Assembly: GCF_018449545.1 (NCBI RefSeq)
Contig: NZ_JAAVUR010000011.1
Location: forward strand, 124,001-188,000
DNA from: Granulicella sp. dw_53
Lineage (GTDB): Bacteria; Acidobacteriota; Terriglobia; Terriglobales; Acidobacteriaceae
DNA: 64,000 nucleotides
Direction of reading: 5' to 3'
Shown: positions 62,046 through 64,000 of the stretch, one piece after another
Numbering within the stretch: the stretch's first letter is position 1
Layout of the letters: every line of letters begins with the position of its first letter
Translations under genes and position numbers: made by a program
Notes under the pieces: generated by a model
What the model was told of the DNA's origin: nothing
Databases searched by the model: none
What the model saw: the letters and a program-made list of their open reading frames with translations, nothing else

Positions 62046-62518
62046 GCTTTGCTCTCCTGCAAACTTTCCTGGTTGTCGGCCATGTAGATCTCAATGCTCT
62101 CGTCGTGAAACTGCTTTTCGTCCTCCTCTTTGCCCATCAGCAGGAAAGAGTTCGTCACCTTCGCCTTACCCTTTTCCACGCTGGTGATCACATAGGAGCA
62201 GCCGAGCCAGTGGGCCTCGGCAAAGTCCGTCGGCGACCACTGCGCCGGATGATCCGGGTGCGAGTGGTAAAAGCCGACGATATCCAAACCCTGCTCCCGA
62301 GCCTGCCGCTGAATGCGAATCAACTCGATCGGCGCAATGTTGTACCGGTTATGCGCGGCGTCCGTACGTGTATTGCCCGCCCGGACCAGCGTCACGACCC
62401 GATTGCCATCGCCTTCGGCCTCGTTCTTGCCTAGCAGAACTCCGCAACACTCGTTGGGATAGGTCTCCTCCCCATGTGCCCGCAGTGCTTCGTAGTTTGC
62501 ATAGTCGATGCTCAACAT
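62042..62518 (-). CDS. mec: JAMM/MPN+ metalloprotease (Mec/QbsD-like)
   Basis: 158 residues. The zinc motif is GFYHSHPDHPAQWSPTDFAE: two His, then an Asp eleven residues after the second. The catalytic Glu is in YPNECCGVLLG near residue 22. M67 family. In actinobacteria the relative Mec releases cysteine from CysO-cysteine; in pseudomonads QbsD trims the carrier's extra residues. Here both tasks may fall to one enzyme, since the carrier has a tail. GGAGGGG six bases before the ATG is the strongest ribosome site in the operon, and it also overlaps the end of the cysteine synthase gene. Confidence 0.93.
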   Translation of the reverse strand: MLSIDYANYEALRAHGEETYPNECCGVLLGKNEAEGDGNRVVTLVRAGNTRTDAAHNRYNIAPIELIRIQRQAREQGLDIVGFYHSHPDHPAQWSPTDFAEAHWLGCSYVITSVEKGKAKVTNSFLLMGKEEDEKQFHDESIEIYMADNQESLQESKA

Positions 62519-62521
62519 ATG

Positions 62522-63457
62522 TTACCCCTCCCGCCAGAAACGTTCGCTCATGTATTTGTCCGCCCCGTCGCAAAGGATCGTGACGATCACAGCCTCACGA
62601 CCTCGCGCCGCCTCCACCTCGCCGACCTGGAGCGCCGCAGCCGTCGCCGCGGCGGCAGAGACACCCACCAGCAACCCCTGGCTGCGTCCCAGAGACTTGG
62701 CCATCTCATAGGCCCGCTCCGTCGCCATCTCGATGTTCTGGTCGGCGAGGTTAGGATCGTAGATCCCCGGGACGATGGCGGTCGCCATATGCTTCAGCCC
62801 TTCCAGCCCGTTGAAGGGAGAGTCCGGCTGCATCGAGATGCATTGGATATCCGGGTTCAGCTCCTTCAGCCGCCGAGTCGTTCCCATGAACGTTCCACTC
62901 GTCCCCAGGGCCGCGACAAAGTGCGTCACACGGCCCTCAGTCTGCTCCCAGATCTCGTTCCCGGTGGTTCTGTAGTGCGCCTTCCAGTTCTCATCGTTGC
63001 CGTACTGGTCCGCGTAGTAGTACCGCTCAGGTTCGGCGGCGATCATCTCTCTCGCCTTGCGAATTGCTCCGTCCGACCCGTCCGCCGGGTTCGTCCAGAC
63101 GATCTCCGCTCCATATGCCGCCAGGTATCGCTTCCGCTCCTCGGAGACGTTCGAGGGCATGCACAGCGTCACAGGGAAGCGCATGGCCGCGCCCAGCATC
63201 GCGTACGCAATGCCGGTATTGCCGCTGGTAGCATCCAGCAATCCTCTGCCTTTGCCCAGCAGCCCGCGCCGCTGTGCGTCTAGCACAATCGACGAAGCCG
63301 CCCGGTCCTTCACCGACCCACCTGGATTCACCCACTCAGCCTTGCCTAGAATCTGTACGCCGGGCAGGTGTTCGGTCAGCCTTTCCATCCGCACCAACGG
63401 CGTATTCCCGATGCGGTCCAGAATGCTCGTCCCCAGCGCTTTAGCAGCAACAATCAT
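62522..63457 (-). CDS. cysM: Cysteine synthase, CysM/CysK family
   Basis: About 311 residues from the ATG at 63457, chosen because GGGA lies six bases before it; in-frame ATGs at 63469 and 63517 are alternatives. PLP enzyme: DRIGNTPLVRMERL, Schiff-base Lys in PGGSVKDRAASSIV, substrate loop ATSGNTGIAYAML, phosphate-binding VAALGTSGTFMGTTR and TVLCDG-like VTILCDGADKYMS. With a CysO-like carrier and JAMM protease directly downstream, the sulfur donor is probably the carrier thiocarboxylate and the acceptor O-phospho- or O-acetylserine. Acceptor choice cannot be read here. The end of the protein, beyond the usual core, is short. Confidence 0.92.
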   Translation of the reverse strand: MIVAAKALGTSILDRIGNTPLVRMERLTEHLPGVQILGKAEWVNPGGSVKDRAASSIVLDAQRRGLLGKGRGLLDATSGNTGIAYAMLGAAMRFPVTLCMPSNVSEERKRYLAAYGAEIVWTNPADGSDGAIRKAREMIAAEPERYYYADQYGNDENWKAHYRTTGNEIWEQTEGRVTHFVAALGTSGTFMGTTRRLKELNPDIQCISMQPDSPFNGLEGLKHMATAIVPGIYDPNLADQNIEMATERAYEMAKSLGRSQGLLVGVSAAAATAAALQVGEVEAARGREAVIVTILCDGADKYMSERFWREG

Positions 63458-63578
63458 TGTCTGTCCCATAACATAAACATTCGTACGTCTGAATATTCCT
63501 TCTGCAAAGTCATCCACCGTTGGCTTCCGGTTTGAAGCCGGACTGCGGATGTGCGACAGTTAACTTCGAGTCTAAATT

Positions 63579-63992
63579 ATGGCAAAGAAAGAAACCCTGC
63601 GCAGCTTCAACGATGTGCTCTCCATACTAGGTAGCCAACGGTTTGATGTTGCTCCCGCCCAGGAGGGTGCAAAGCGCACCCCTAACGCCTTCCAAGTAAG
63701 GAAATACGGCTGCGCGGCAGAGATCGCCGCAGCCTCCGACGGCTCCGTCCAGATCCTCTCCCGCCCCGGCTGGCTGCTTGGCGGAGAGATCTCCCGGCTG
63801 CTCGACCGTGGCTACCAGAAGTTCCTCAAGACCAGCCGTCTCGAGATCCCCGCCACCGCCGACCACCTCCGTGCCATCCACGAGTTCAGCGAGGAGCTCA
63901 AGGAGGCCGCAGGCTCTACGAGCCTCTACAACGAGTCCCTCGGCACCACCAGCGACGTCTACCAGTACGACCGCGTCAAAGGCAGAGAATAG
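63579..63992 (+). CDS. Conserved-looking hypothetical protein
   Basis: 137 residues, divergent from cysM. No family recognised. Residues 1-60 have alternating hydrophobic sequence (FQVRKYGCAAEIAAASDGSV), and the segment ILSRPGWLLGGEISRLLDRG with FLKTSRLEIPATADHLRAIH looks like two helices after a small sheet. No signal peptide, metal motif or membrane segment. Codon use is the same as in the neighbouring genes. The intergenic 63458-63578 must contain both promoters. It reads like a small cytoplasmic protein that could bind another protein, but no role can be supported. Confidence 0.7.
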   Translation: MAKKETLRSFNDVLSILGSQRFDVAPAQEGAKRTPNAFQVRKYGCAAEIAAASDGSVQILSRPGWLLGGEISRLLDRGYQKFLKTSRLEIPATADHLRAIHEFSEELKEAAGSTSLYNESLGTTSDVYQYDRVKGRE

Positions 63993-64000
63993 ACCAGCAT

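Overview
The window reads as chromosomal DNA of an Acidobacteriota member, most like the Terriglobia (Terriglobus, Granulicella or Edaphobacter type). This is inference from gene content: Oar-like TonB-dependent receptors with N-terminal carboxypeptidase-regulatory domains, a wHTH-membrane regulator of the kind I associate with this class, many glycoside hydrolases, GC-rich codon use, and short structured intergenic repeats. There is one tRNA, no rRNA and no CRISPR array.

Layout. 1-8 kb: a decayed TonB receptor, a translationally coupled amylase-like GH13 and secreted beta-propeller protein, and a lipocalin-like protein. 8-13.4 kb: AraC regulator plus GMC oxidoreductase, then a divergent TetR/SDR pair with a clear promoter and tandem operators. 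13.5-23.2 kb: an esterase relic, then TonB receptor, phosphodiesterase and GH27 genes on the minus strand, facing a membrane-anchored wHTH regulator. 23.2-23.7 kb: an integrase relic beside tRNA-Pro(CGG). 23.9-30.6 kb: MocA, XdhC and a three-subunit molybdenum hydroxylase, with hairpin repeats between and inside the operons. 30.8-34 kb: L-fucose-type lactonase, dehydrogenase and FucP permease. 34.3-43.7 kb: acyl carrier protein, a channel-like membrane protein, a glycosyltransferase-like protein, GH15, TreY and TreZ. 44-48.3 kb: a secreted DUF5666-like protein and a TonB receptor, both with glycine-rich tracts. 48.3-49.7 kb: homogentisate dioxygenase. 49.8-57.7 kb: a tight purine-ring (ureide) operon. 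57.7-60.4 kb: guanine deaminase, homoserine dehydrogenase and a frameshifted secreted protein. 60.4-63.5 kb: a sulfur-carrier cysteine operon.

How the genes work together. Guanine deaminase and the molybdenum hydroxylase (matured by XdhC and MocA) can take guanine to xanthine and urate. Uricase, HIU hydrolase and OHCU decarboxylase then make allantoin, and allantoinase, allantoate amidohydrolase, ureidoglycine aminohydrolase and a plant-like ureidoglycolate amidohydrolase can carry it to glyoxylate and ammonia. The second notable system is a protein-bound-sulfur cysteine pathway: a carrier whose GG motif is masked by Cys-Cys-Arg, a JAMM protease overlapping it, an E1-like/rhodanese activator and a cysteine synthase. 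The third is a family of intergenic hairpins with an invariant 9-nt loop and compensatory stem changes.
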